Source of the DNA: Streptomyces sp. OR43
GTDB lineage: Bacteria; Actinomycetota; Actinomycetes; Streptomycetales; Streptomycetaceae
Length of the DNA: 64,000 bases
Assembly (NCBI RefSeq): GCF_008042275.1
Contig: NZ_RDBK01000043.1
Span: forward strand, 3,569,237 to 3,633,236
Reading direction: 5' to 3'
In this document: one piece after another, positions 1 through 8,214 of the stretch
Position numbering within the stretch: the first letter of the stretch is position 1
Layout: each line of letters starts with the position of its first letter
Position numbers and translations under genes: made by a program
The notes under the pieces: model-generated
The model's database searches: none
Told to the model about the DNA's origin: nothing
What the model saw: only the letters and a program-made list of their open reading frames with translations

Positions 1-123
1 GCGGGCGTCCCCACGGACGCGGCCGGGGTCGCCTCGGGCGGGAGCGAGGAGGTGGTGCGGGAGGTCACCACGCTCCTGGGCGGCCACCGGGCCTGGGAGC
101 GCTTCCCGGTGTCGGGCGCGTAG
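1..123 (+). CDS. C-terminal end of an unidentified protein (partial)
   Basis: An open frame enters from the left edge and ends at a TAG at 121-123, giving about 40 residues rich in Ala, Gly, Val and Glu and ending in PVSGA. The composition is normal for a coding 3' end in this genome. The family cannot be named from so short a tail; it resembles the C-termini of NmrA or SDR-type NAD(P)-binding proteins, but that is only an impression. The start lies outside the window. Confidence 0.45.
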   Translation, partial: AGVPTDAAGVASGGSEEVVREVTTLLGGHRAWERFPVSGA

Positions 124-412
124 GCGAGCGCACTCTCCCGCCGCCTGCGCACCCGGGTGGCAGACAGGCCCACGGCCTGGCACGCGCCGCCTGCCGACGA
201 GCGGCGGGAGAGTCCCGAAGCCGTCAGGCGTGGGGCAGGCGGCGGAAGGGCCGAGGCTGGGCAGCGGGCACCCGGTCGGCCGCCGTCCCGCGCGTGATCC
301 GCCGACGCCGGCCTCCCGGAGGGATCGCCGTACGCGGGCCGGCGACCGGGCCGAGGAAGAGGTGGCCCACCCCTGCGCGTCGGCTGTGCGGCCGGCGAAC
401 GGAATTTCGGGT
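124..412. other. Intergenic stretch without a recognised gene
   Basis: This is high-GC spacer between the partial gene at the left edge and the convergent DUF2267 gene. Reading frames are open here only because of base composition, and none has a convincing ribosome site or protein-like content. No strong hairpin or repeat was seen. Confidence 0.4.
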
Positions 413-802
413 TCAGTTCGGGGGAGGGCGGCCGAAGAAGGAGTCGTAGCCCGGTGGCAGCTGGAGCAGGATCCGGCGGGTCAGCTCCTCGCCTGCCGCG
501 TCGGCGGTCACGCTCAGCACGGCGCTGACGTCCCAAGCCGCGGTCTGTTCGGTGGCTCCCTCGATCCACGCCGCGGTTGCCCGCAGGAACCGCTCCGGAG
601 AGAGCGGCTCCGTGGCCTGCAGGGGGTTGAGCAGAATCAGGGCGAAGGTCTCGGGAAGCCGGGCGGCCAGCTCGGCCCGGACCTCACCCACCACATGCGC
701 CCCCAGCAGTGCCACAACCGTACGCGCGGCCCGCTCGGCCTCCTGAGCCGTTTCGTACTCACCTCGTTCCTGCACCGTGCTGAGAAACGCTTCCCATCGC
801 AT
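413..802 (-). CDS. DUF2267 family protein
   Basis: A 129-residue soluble protein starting MRWEAFLSTVQERGEY. It has the layout of DUF2267 proteins: an F-L-x-x-V-x-E-R-G-E-Y opening, an ERAARTVVALLG helix, and an AAQLPE-like LAARLPETF segment near residue 50. The biochemical role of the family is unknown. In actinomycetes these genes often sit beside stress genes such as hsp20 and usp, as here. The gene is read in the same direction as the Hsp20 gene about 100 bp upstream, and both could belong to one stress-induced unit. The start ATG has an AAGGAC-like site upstream. The family call is fairly safe; any function would be guesswork. Confidence 0.75.
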   Translation of the reverse strand: MRWEAFLSTVQERGEYETAQEAERAARTVVALLGAHVVGEVRAELAARLPETFALILLNPLQATEPLSPERFLRATAAWIEGATEQTAAWDVSAVLSVTADAAGEELTRRILLQLPPGYDSFFGRPPPN

Positions 803-899
803 GACCGCACTGTCCTTCTGGAGAGGGGTGAACAGGGCAGGACATCGGGGGAGAAGGGCGTCCTGCCCTGCGCTTCGCAGCAGGCCGGAGGCCTGACAG

Positions 900-1334
900 T
901 CAGCCGCTGATCTGTTTGTGCCCGGAGTTCGTGCCGATGGTGATCTTGCGGGCCTTGGCGCGTTCGGCGATCGGGATGCGCAGAGTCAGCACCCCTGCCT
1001 CGTAGTCGGCCGCGATGCGCTCGGTGTCCAGGGCGTCTGCCAGCACCACCTGGCGGGAGAACGCGCCCAGGGGACGCTCGGACAGCTCCATCTGTACGTC
1101 ATCCGCCTTCGTGACGGGGCGGCGCTCGGCCTTGACGGTGAGCATGTTGCGTTCGACGTCGATATCGAGCGCTTCCTGATCGACCCCGGGCAGGTCGAAG
1201 GCGATGACATACTCCTCGCCCTCGCGGTAGGCATCCATCGGCATGGCCGAGGGCCTCGACCAGGTGCCGGTCACGCCGGTCAGTTGCTGAGCGAGCCGGT
1301 CGAGTTCGCGGAACGGGTCAGTGCGCATCAGCAT
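900..1334 (-). CDS. hsp18: Hsp20/alpha-crystallin small heat-shock protein (Hsp18 type)
   Basis: A 144-residue small heat-shock protein. The alpha-crystallin domain covers roughly residues 35-135 and shows the family marks: an E-Y-V-I-A-F-D-L-P-G-V strand, the L-T-V-K-A-E-R strand, and the A-x-Y-E-x-G-V-L-T-L-R-I-P signature near the C-terminus. It should act in the cytoplasm as an ATP-independent holdase that keeps unfolding proteins soluble. GGAGGTG lies 8 bases before the chosen ATG. The gene is divergent from an Hsp18-type regulator, and its promoter is overlapped by a perfect RheA-type operator, so heat-inducible derepression is expected. The symbol follows the S. albus hsp18/rheA system. 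Confidence 0.92.
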   Translation of the reverse strand: MLMRTDPFRELDRLAQQLTGVTGTWSRPSAMPMDAYREGEEYVIAFDLPGVDQEALDIDVERNMLTVKAERRPVTKADDVQMELSERPLGAFSRQVVLADALDTERIAADYEAGVLTLRIPIAERAKARKITIGTNSGHKQISG

Positions 1335-1389
1335 CGCGAAACACCTCCACTGGCCTGAGGGGACTGTCGATGCGGTTTGTCCGATTTCT

Positions 1390-1418
1390 GTTGTAACATG
1401 TCATCCAAATGATGACAA
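1390..1418 (-). promoter_or_regulatory. Predicted hsp18 promoter
   Basis: On the minus strand a -35 box TTGTCA (1418-1413) is separated by 17 bases from a -10 box TACAAC (1395-1390), about 55 bases before the Hsp20 start codon. The inverted repeat at 1399-1417 covers the spacer and most of the -35 box, so a bound repressor would block polymerase. The call is by inspection only. Confidence 0.6.
1399..1417. promoter_or_regulatory. RheA-type operator, perfect inverted repeat
   Basis: The sequence TGTCATCCAAATGATGACA is a perfect 7+5+7 inverted repeat. It matches the TGTCATC-N5-GATGACA operator known for RheA, the thermosensing repressor of hsp18 in Streptomyces albus. It lies inside the predicted hsp18 promoter. 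Confidence 0.85.
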
Positions 1419-1424
1419 GGCACA

Positions 1425-1443
1425 TGTCGTCCAAAGGGTGACG
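1425..1443. promoter_or_regulatory. Second, imperfect RheA-type operator
   Basis: TGTCGTC-CAAAG-GGTGACG repeats the first operator with changes in both arms. It starts 26 bases after the first, about two and a half helical turns, and lies 18 bases before the regulator's start codon. That position suits autoregulation. Confidence 0.6.
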
Positions 1444-1460
1444 TTGGGGAAGGGATCTTC

Positions 1461-2090
1461 ATGGCGGCTGGCCCCGGGGCTCGTGACACGCCGTTCTTCG
1501 CCGCCGCCGCGGCGCTGAGCACCATCGACGAGACCATCCGGACCGCCCGGGCCTCCGGAGCCGGGTCGCGGGGCGAAGAGGCCAGCGCGGCCCAGGCCCT
1601 GGCCGCGCTGCTCCTTCTGCGGGAGCTGCGCGATCAGCTCGCACAATGGGAACCGGGCTTCATCGAGGCTGCCCGCGCCGCAGGGGCGAGCTGGGCCGAC
1701 CTGGCCCACCCCATGGGAGTCGCCAGCCGCCAAGCCGCCGAGCGCCGCTACCTGCGCGTACGTCCGGGAGCACCCGGAGCCACGGGCGAACAACGCGTCC
1801 GGGCCACCCGCAGTCGCCGCGCCGCGGACCGCACCGTCATCGCCTGGGCCCGTACCAACGCCGCGGACCTGCGCCAGCTCGCCGGGCAGATCACCGCCCT
1901 CACCGACTTGCCCACCGAGGCCGGTGCCTTGCTGGCTCGTCTCGCCGAAGCCCTCGGGGACAGCGACGCCGCCGGCCTCGTGGGCCCACTCGCCGTCGTT
2001 CAGCCTTTTCTCCGGGCCGGCCACCCCGACCTCGCCGCCCGCGTCGACACCATGACGAAGAGCGCAGACCAGCTCCGTCAGGTCGTGTAG
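1461..2090 (+). CDS. rheA: Hsp18-type transcriptional regulator (RheA-like)
   Basis: A 209-residue alanine-rich protein divergent from hsp18. Around residues 72-98 a G-A-S-W-A-D-L-A-x-x-M-G-V-A-S-R-Q-A-A-E-R-R stretch reads as a helix-turn-helix of the kind seen in actinobacterial Hsp18 regulators. The rest is helical with no membrane segment. RheA of S. albus represses hsp18 and its own gene at normal temperature and lets go on heating. The operator pair in the shared control region supports the same role here. A GAAGGGA ribosome site precedes the ATG. The assignment rests on gene position and the operator more than on direct sequence comparison. Confidence 0.7.
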   Translation: MAAGPGARDTPFFAAAAALSTIDETIRTARASGAGSRGEEASAAQALAALLLLRELRDQLAQWEPGFIEAARAAGASWADLAHPMGVASRQAAERRYLRVRPGAPGATGEQRVRATRSRRAADRTVIAWARTNAADLRQLAGQITALTDLPTEAGALLARLAEALGDSDAAGLVGPLAVVQPFLRAGHPDLAARVDTMTKSADQLRQVV

Positions 2091-2608
2091 AGCGGTGCCC
2101 ACACGCTCGTCGGCTCTCCGCGGGCCGTGACCTCGGTGCTCGGCGTGGTTCGAGCCGGCCGCCGGACCTCAGCGACCGGCCGCGGACGCGTGCCGCCTCG
2201 GATCCCACGCCCTCGCCGGGCCCAGCCGTCGCTTGCGACTGAGAACAGGCCGAGAATGTAGGCAGACGCACTGCACGAGGAGCCGCGATGCGTTCTGAAC
2301 GACGGGTGGGCAGCGAAGAGCCAGGGGCGGTCAAGGGCGTTGGCCGTTCGCAACCCGCCGGGACTGCCGCGCTCCGGGGGAGACGCGGATGTCCTCTGCG
2401 ATGAGCACGGCCTGCGGCTCGCCCGCGCCGCCGACTTGAGCCGTCCGCGACCCACGCACCTCATTGGGACATCCCGGCATGATCCCGGCACGTCCTGCCA
2501 CGGGGCCGCGGACTGCGGGCTCGGCACGTCGTTCCGGCGCTGCCGCACCACGCCCACTGCCCCTTGCGGGGCGGAGGGTGGCGGTACCCACCTTGCCGAG
2601 GAGGGACG
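2091..2608. other. Long intergenic stretch before the universal stress gene
   Basis: About 515 bases with no gene that can be defended. A 38-codon frame from ATG 2288 has a GAGG-like site but no recognisable content. The right end carries the strong GAGGAGGG ribosome site (2598-2605) of the universal stress gene. A promoter for that gene is expected here, but no clear -35/-10 pair was found. Confidence 0.4.
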
Positions 2609-3496
2609 ATGCAGAACAACCGACGAAGTTTGACGCTGGACGGGCCCGTGGTCGTGGGGACCGACGGCACACCGGACGCCCGCCGGGCCGTGCGCTGGGC
2701 GGCAACCGAGGCCGACTCCAGGGAACAGCCCCTGACCGTCGTGCACGCCACCAGGACCGAATCCAGGCGTCCCCATCTGTCCGTGAAGGGCATCTGGCAG
2801 GCGAAGGACCACGCGGGCGACGTGCTGGCCGAGGCGGAGGCGCTGGCGGGAGCGACCGCTCCCGGTGTCACGGTCTCGACGGCCTCGTGCCCGTCCGACA
2901 CCGCCGCCTGTCTGCTCGGGCAGGCCGGCCAACAGGGCACCGTGGTCGTCGGGACGCGCGGGCACGGAGGGTTCCTGGGGCTGCTCGTGGGCTCCGACGC
3001 CCTGCGCGTCGCTGCCCGGGCCACGGTTCCCGCCGTCGTGGTTCCCCCGCGTGAACGCGACCGGCCGGCCGGGGTCGTCATGGTTGCCGCGCGGGATGAC
3101 CGGGACCGGGAGGCCGTACGTCTCGCTGCGGATCTGGCGCTGCGGCGCGGGGCCGCGTTGCGGGTCGTGAGCGTGTGGATCTTCCTGGAGAACGTCGGCA
3201 GCATGGCGACGATGTTCGATGACCCGTCCGGACTCGCGGCCGCCGAGAGCGCCGAAGTCTCACGGCTCGTCGCGCGGTTGCGTGAGGAGCGACCAGGTCT
3301 GGACGTCGCCCACGACGTCGTGCGTGCCGCATCCGCGGCCGCCGTGCTGGTCGCGGCCACCGCGGAAGCGGATGCCGTGGTCATCGGCTCCCGCCGCCGG
3401 TCGCTCCCTGTCGGTGCGCCCCTGGGCCACGTGACCCACGCCGTGCTGCACCACGCACACTGCCCGGTGCTTCTGACCCCGCCGGCCCAGCCATGA
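2609..3496 (+). CDS. Universal stress protein with two UspA domains
   Basis: A 295-residue cytoplasmic protein made of two UspA domains, about residues 8-145 and 150-290. The first carries the ATP-binding loop G-T-R-G-H-G-G-F-L-G-L-L-V-G-S, matching G-x2-G-x9-G(S/T). The second has a degenerate version (G-S-R-R-R-S-L-P-V-G-A-P-L-G-H), so nucleotide binding may be limited to the first half. Tandem USPs in actinomycetes are made under hypoxia, stationary phase and redox stress. The start at 2609 is chosen over an earlier in-frame ATG because GAGGAGGG lies just upstream of it and the UspA homology begins right after. It stands alone, near hsp18. Confidence 0.9.
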   Translation: MQNNRRSLTLDGPVVVGTDGTPDARRAVRWAATEADSREQPLTVVHATRTESRRPHLSVKGIWQAKDHAGDVLAEAEALAGATAPGVTVSTASCPSDTAACLLGQAGQQGTVVVGTRGHGGFLGLLVGSDALRVAARATVPAVVVPPRERDRPAGVVMVAARDDRDREAVRLAADLALRRGAALRVVSVWIFLENVGSMATMFDDPSGLAAAESAEVSRLVARLREERPGLDVAHDVVRAASAAAVLVAATAEADAVVIGSRRRSLPVGAPLGHVTHAVLHHAHCPVLLTPPAQP

Positions 3497-3805
3497 CGTC
3501 CTCCGCAGGCGTTACGCGTGGTGGCGGGCGGATACGTCCTGCCGTCACCTGAAGGTGTCCGCGGCCCGCGGCTCACCGTCCTGTGCCGCACCCTGTCGCC
3601 CCGGGCAAGGGATCAGCCGTGCTCCTCGCCCCGCCATGCGCCGCACCCGGTTCGGCGATCAGCCCGGTCACGCGCGCGTCGGACCGAGCGGACCAGCCCG
3701 GCGGGGCGCGCATCGCCGTCGGTCATGTTGTCCCGTTCGCAAGCCACGGCTTCTCCCGCCATCCCCGCCGGCTTCATCGGCTGCTTCCCGGCGACTGCGG
3801 GCGGA
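3497..3805. other. Convergent intergenic spacer
   Basis: The spacer between the universal stress gene and the converging MFS gene holds no credible gene. A weak CACC-TGAA-GGTG hairpin at 3546-3557 is the only structure seen, and it is too short to be called a terminator with confidence. Confidence 0.35.
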
Positions 3806-5290
3806 TCAGGTCCCACGCGCCGCCACAGCGGTGTCGGAAGCGGTCGCCGTAGCCACGTCCCGGGGGTAGGTCCGCAGGGCCAGCAGGCCCAGCAGGCCCG
3901 CGGCGACGACGGGGGCCAGGCAGACCAGGAACGTCCATTTCAGTCCGTCGGCGTCGAAGACGTCGGCGGACAGATAGCCGAAGACCAGTGGTGCCGCCAG
4001 CTCCCCGCATGTGCGCAGGACGGTCCGCGCGGCTTCCGACGTCCCCCACAGGCCGGAGGGAACGACATCGAGGCGCGCGGCGTCCATCGGCGGGTTGGTG
4101 GCGGCCACGGCGGCCACGCCGACGACGAGCAGGGGTAGCGCGACCAGCGGCGACGAGGTGAGAATCGCGGGCACGAGCGCGAGTGGCGAGACGAGCAGGG
4201 ACACCACGGGAACGATGATGCGCCCGTTCGGGTTGCCGCCCCGCAGAAGCCGGTCCGCTACACGGCCGCCGATGTACAGCCCCACGAGGCCTCCCGCTCC
4301 GGACCCGATGATCAGGGCGCTGGCCTGTACACGGCTGACGCCGTACTGCTCGCCGGCGAAGAGGACCGCGAACGTGCGGACACCGGCGAAGAAGAAGTAG
4401 CCCAGGGACGAGGCCACGATCATGATCACGATGGTGCGGACGCGCAGCACGTACCAAAGGGCCTTGCGCACCGGCAGGTGACGCGGATCGTCCCGCAGAA
4501 CCGCCTCGCGGCGAGGAGAGACCCGGTGCTGGACGACGACGCGGCGTACCGCGTCATGGGCGCGGTGTGTGCGAGCGGAGACCGTCTCCTCGCCAGATGC
4601 GGAGGAAGCCGCGGCCACTTCTCCGCGGGGTGGCCGGCTCGTCCCTGACTGTCCGCCCCGTGTCGGCTCCCGAGTACGCCACACGTACCACGACAGCAGG
4701 ATCGCCGGGAGGGCGGGCCAGGCGACCGCGAACCGCCAGGACGCGAACGAGGTCACAGCGGTCGTCACCACCAGGCCGATCCCGGTGCCCAGGAACTCGC
4801 CCATGAGGACGTAGGCGTACAACTGGGCCCGCCGGCCGGCGGGGAAGTAGTCACCGACCAGAGAGGCGACCGTCGGACCGGCGGTCGCGGTGACCGCACC
4901 GAGTGCTGCCCGCGCCACGAGGAACCAGGTGAACGACGGCGCCACGGCGGACATGACGGTCGCGACCGCCCACAGCATCACGCTGCCGCCGAGCAGCCGG
5001 ACCCGGACCACCCGGTCGGTCAGGACTCCGACGGGGAAGGTGAAGGCGGCGCCCGTCAGCGAGGTGATGGACGCGATCAGGCCCAGGGCCGCATGGCCGA
5101 TCCCGAAGGCGTCCTCCAGGCTTTGCGCGTTCACCGACAAGGTGCCCTTGTCGGCCCCGTCCAGGCTGACCACGGAGGCGAGCACCAGGACGGGCTGCAG
5201 GTAGGCCACTCCTCCCACCCGGCCGGCGGCCCGCTCGTAGATCCGGCGGGCGGCGCCGGCCATGGTGCGGCCGGGCCATCTGCGGGGCAT
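3806..5290 (-). CDS. MFS transporter, 12-helix
   Basis: A 494-residue membrane carrier of the major facilitator superfamily. The first six helices run to about residue 205, with the G-V-L-T-D-R-V-V-R-V-R-L motif between helices 2 and 3. A long charged cytoplasmic loop follows (about 215-290), then six more helices and a second G-G-R-V-A-D-R-L-L-R-G motif. Proteins of this pattern resemble Spinster-like and organic-anion carriers, but the substrate cannot be read. The gene follows the carboxylate-amine ligase by 69 bp on the same strand, so it may export or import the ligase's substrate or product. The start could also be an internal ATG nine codons later; neither has a strong ribosome site. 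Confidence 0.82.
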   Translation of the reverse strand: MPRRWPGRTMAGAARRIYERAAGRVGGVAYLQPVLVLASVVSLDGADKGTLSVNAQSLEDAFGIGHAALGLIASITSLTGAAFTFPVGVLTDRVVRVRLLGGSVMLWAVATVMSAVAPSFTWFLVARAALGAVTATAGPTVASLVGDYFPAGRRAQLYAYVLMGEFLGTGIGLVVTTAVTSFASWRFAVAWPALPAILLSWYVWRTREPTRGGQSGTSRPPRGEVAAASSASGEETVSARTHRAHDAVRRVVVQHRVSPRREAVLRDDPRHLPVRKALWYVLRVRTIVIMIVASSLGYFFFAGVRTFAVLFAGEQYGVSRVQASALIIGSGAGGLVGLYIGGRVADRLLRGGNPNGRIIVPVVSLLVSPLALVPAILTSSPLVALPLLVVGVAAVAATNPPMDAARLDVVPSGLWGTSEAARTVLRTCGELAAPLVFGYLSADVFDADGLKWTFLVCLAPVVAAGLLGLLALRTYPRDVATATASDTAVAARGT

Positions 5291-5359
5291 GGCACCACCG
5301 TTCGTCAGCGGAAAGGCTCATGGGGTCCGTACATGTGGCGGGGTGTCACTGCCCGCTGA

Positions 5360-6457
5360 TCAGTCCGCCGTGGTGTCGGCGAGGATCAGGTCGGTCACCG
5401 CCCTCAGGCCGCCTTCGGCGAGTGCTTTGCGCTGGCGGTCGGCGGGCGTTCCCTGCCGCAGCAGACGGTGGACGAGTGCGGAGAGCTCCCGTGTCTCCCC
5501 TGTGGCGTCCAGCACCGGCGTGATGTGCTCCATCAGCCGGGCGACCGCGTCACCGGCGCTGACGCGTGCACCGGTGGCGGTGATCAATTGGCCGGTGAGG
5601 CCGTACCGGGCAGCCTGCCATGTGGCCGCCTGGAGCACTTCCATGGGGCTGTGGAGGACGGGCGTTCCCGCTTCGATCGCCCGGATGGCGGTCATCACCA
5701 GCGCGCGCACGATGCCGGCGAACATGACGGCCTCGTCCGCCCGCAGCTGGACGTCGCAGCACCGCACCTCGACGGTCGGATAGCGGTCGGAGAGCCGGGC
5801 CTGCCAGTACAGCTGTCCTGTGTCACGGATGATCCCGCTCCGCGTGAGCGTCTCGATCCGCCGTGCTTCGTCCGCGGCGTCCTCGAAGGCGGGGGGCGGC
5901 CCGCTGACGGGCCAGCGGTCGAAGAGAACCGTGCGCCAACTGGCGAATCCCGTGTCCTGCCCGTCCCAGAACGGCGAGTTCGCGGACATCGCGACGAGGA
6001 CGGGAAGCCAGGGCCGCAGCCGGTTCAGGACTGCCACGCCCACTTCACGACTGGGCACCGAGGTGTGCACGTGCATTCCGTTGATCAGTTGCTCGGCCAC
6101 CAACTGAGGAGCCTGTGACCGCAGGGCCCGAAAGCGCGCCAGCTCGGTCACGGGGGCGGAGGAACCCTTGCGGGGCGGCGTGCCGCAGGCGGCGAGCCGG
6201 CATCCATGGGCCTCGGCAGCGGCGTTGGCCGCGAGCCGGAGCCGCAGCAGATGACCGCCGAGCTCTTCCAGCCGTTCGCACACGGGCGTGGCCACCTCGA
6301 TCTGCACCTGAAGGAGCTCGGGCTGTACCTCGTCCTCCCCGACACTCACGGCCATTCCCGCGGCAGCTCTCACCTGCTCTCCCGCGGCGACCGGCAACCC
6401 GGTCACCGGGTCGAGCAGCACGTATTCTTCTTCCACTCCGAAGGTGACCCATTCCAT
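5360..6457 (-). CDS. Carboxylate-amine ligase, YbdK/GCS2 family
   Basis: A 365-residue enzyme of the glutamate-cysteine ligase 2 (YbdK) family, which joins a carboxylate (often glutamate) to an amine using ATP. The N-terminal F-G-V-E-E-E-Y strand, the M-H-V-H-T-S segment near residue 140, and the T-V-E-V-R-C-C-D motif near 245 are family hallmarks. The acidic cluster of the first motif and the histidines would bind metal-ATP. The start at 6457 was chosen because homology begins immediately (MEWVTFGVEEEY) and the length then equals that of the family; longer frames add about 100 low-quality residues. It is divergent from a PLP decarboxylase. The natural substrates are unknown. Confidence 0.88.
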   Translation of the reverse strand: MEWVTFGVEEEYVLLDPVTGLPVAAGEQVRAAAGMAVSVGEDEVQPELLQVQIEVATPVCERLEELGGHLLRLRLAANAAAEAHGCRLAACGTPPRKGSSAPVTELARFRALRSQAPQLVAEQLINGMHVHTSVPSREVGVAVLNRLRPWLPVLVAMSANSPFWDGQDTGFASWRTVLFDRWPVSGPPPAFEDAADEARRIETLTRSGIIRDTGQLYWQARLSDRYPTVEVRCCDVQLRADEAVMFAGIVRALVMTAIRAIEAGTPVLHSPMEVLQAATWQAARYGLTGQLITATGARVSAGDAVARLMEHITPVLDATGETRELSALVHRLLRQGTPADRQRKALAEGGLRAVTDLILADTTAD

Positions 6458-6738
6458 CGGGTCAGTCTCACTGGTCGGCCCACGGCATCGACGCAGGACA
6501 CGACGACCCCGTGCGCGTGCCCCCTGCCCGGTCGTGCGGGTCTTCCGGCGGCCTCGCCGGGGCCCCCGTCCAGCGGTCGCCCCGTCAGGTGGGCGACGAC
6601 CGTCTCGGACCCTCGCCTCCGCGTCGGCGAGGGGCGGGCGATACGGCGTCATGTCGCGGACGGCCGGGACAGCGGGCCGGACGGGCGAAGTTCTCCGCCT
6701 TTCCGTTTCCGTCCGGGGCCATCGGGCAGCGACGACAT

Positions 6739-8205
6739 ATGGACCACTCGAAGGCACCCGTTCTGGAAGCACTCGAGGCGTACCACGCCGAGCGACAGAC
6801 GCCGTTCACCCCGCCCGGCCACAAACAGGGCAGGGGCGCCGACCCCAGAGTCCGCGCCGTTCTCGGGGACGCCGTCTTCTACTCCGACGTACTCGCCATC
6901 AGCGGGCTCGACGACCGCACCTCCTCGCACGGCGTCCTCGCCGAGGCCCAGGCGCTGATGGCGGACGCCGTCGATGCCGAGCACACGTTCTTCTCCACGT
7001 GCGGGAGCTCTCTCTCCGTCAAGGCCGCCATGCTGTCGGTCGCGGGCCCGCACGAGACACTGCTCGTCGGCCGGGACGCGCACAAGTCCGTGATCTCGGG
7101 GCTCATCCTCTCCGGCGTGCGCCCCATCTGGGTCGATCCGCAGTGGGACGGCGACCGGCATCTCACGCACCCGCCCTCCAGCGAGTCCTTTCACGCGGCC
7201 TTCCGGGAGCACCCCGAGGCCAAGGGAGCGCTGGTCACCAGCCCGACTCCCTATGGGACCTGTTCCGATCTCTCCGCCATCTCCGCCGTCTGCCACGGGT
7301 ACGGCAAGCCGCTGATCGCCGACGAGGCGTGGGGCGCGCACCTGCCTTTCCACCCCGACCTGCCCTCGTGGGGCATGGACGCCGGTGTGGACGTATGCGT
7401 CACCTCGGTGCACAAGATGGGCTCGGGGCTGGAACAGAGTTCCGTGTTCCACCTGCAGGGCGACCTGGTGGACCGGCACGTGCTCAGCTCGCGTGAGGAC
7501 CTGCTCGGAACGACGAGTCCGTCCAGTCTCATCTACGCGGCGCTGGACGGCTGGCGGCGGCAGATGGTCGAACACGGGCGCGCCCTCTACGACGATGCCC
7601 TGTCCCTGGTCGCGGGCGTGCGGTCCCGTATCGACGAGATCGACGGCATGCGTGTGCACGGCCGCACCGACTTCTGCGGACCGGGACGGGCCGCGGACAT
7701 GGATCCTCTGCAGGTCATCGTGGACATCACCGGCCTGGCCGTCTCCGGGTACAGCGCGGCGGACTGGATTCGCGAGCACCACCGCGTCAACCTGCACCTC
7801 AGCGACCATCGCCGGATCAGCGCGCAGTTCACCCACGCCGACGACGAGGAGTCGGCGGAGCGGCTGCTCACCGCCTTCGAGGACCTCGCCCGGCATGCCG
7901 AGGACCTGCGGCCGGCGCCCGAGATGCATGTCCCCGGGCCCGCGGAGCTACGGCTGGAGCAGGTCGTGCTGCCCCGTGACGCCTTCTTCGGTCCCACGGA
8001 GCAGGTGTCCTGGCAGAAGGCGGCAGGCCGCATCAGTGCCGAGATGCTCACCCCGTACCCGCCGGGGATCCCCGCCGCGCTGCCCGGCGAGCGGCTGACC
8101 CAGGAGGTACTGGCGTACCTGCGCGGCGGGGTCGACGCCGGCATGGTGGTCCCCGACGCGGTGGACGGCGAAGTGCGGAGCGTGCGCGTCGCCGTGGAGA
8201 AGTGA
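6739..8205 (+). CDS. Orn/Lys/Arg decarboxylase-family PLP enzyme
   Basis: A 488-residue fold-type I PLP enzyme of the Orn/Lys/Arg decarboxylase group. The N-terminus shows T-P-F-T-P-P-G-H-K-Q-G, a strict family mark. D-E-A-W-G-A-H-L (about 195) carries the Asp that contacts the PLP nitrogen, and S-V-H-K at 223-226 contains the PLP lysine (K226). A C-terminal domain follows, with E-M-L-T-P-Y-P-P-G-I-P near residue 435. The expected reaction is decarboxylation of a basic amino acid to a polyamine precursor such as cadaverine or agmatine; which one cannot be read. Only 9 bases separate it from the M20 amidohydrolase, so the two are co-transcribed. The start is the ATG where homology begins; its ribosome site is poor. 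Confidence 0.9.
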   Translation: MDHSKAPVLEALEAYHAERQTPFTPPGHKQGRGADPRVRAVLGDAVFYSDVLAISGLDDRTSSHGVLAEAQALMADAVDAEHTFFSTCGSSLSVKAAMLSVAGPHETLLVGRDAHKSVISGLILSGVRPIWVDPQWDGDRHLTHPPSSESFHAAFREHPEAKGALVTSPTPYGTCSDLSAISAVCHGYGKPLIADEAWGAHLPFHPDLPSWGMDAGVDVCVTSVHKMGSGLEQSSVFHLQGDLVDRHVLSSREDLLGTTSPSSLIYAALDGWRRQMVEHGRALYDDALSLVAGVRSRIDEIDGMRVHGRTDFCGPGRAADMDPLQVIVDITGLAVSGYSAADWIREHHRVNLHLSDHRRISAQFTHADDEESAERLLTAFEDLARHAEDLRPAPEMHVPGPAELRLEQVVLPRDAFFGPTEQVSWQKAAGRISAEMLTPYPPGIPAALPGERLTQEVLAYLRGGVDAGMVVPDAVDGEVRSVRVAVEK

Positions 8206-8214
8206 GCTGTCGCC

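Noticed and set aside
230..910. Long plus-strand frame over the DUF2267 gene
   Set aside because: It is antisense to a gene with family motifs, and its Arg/Gly-rich content is the usual shadow in very GC-rich DNA.
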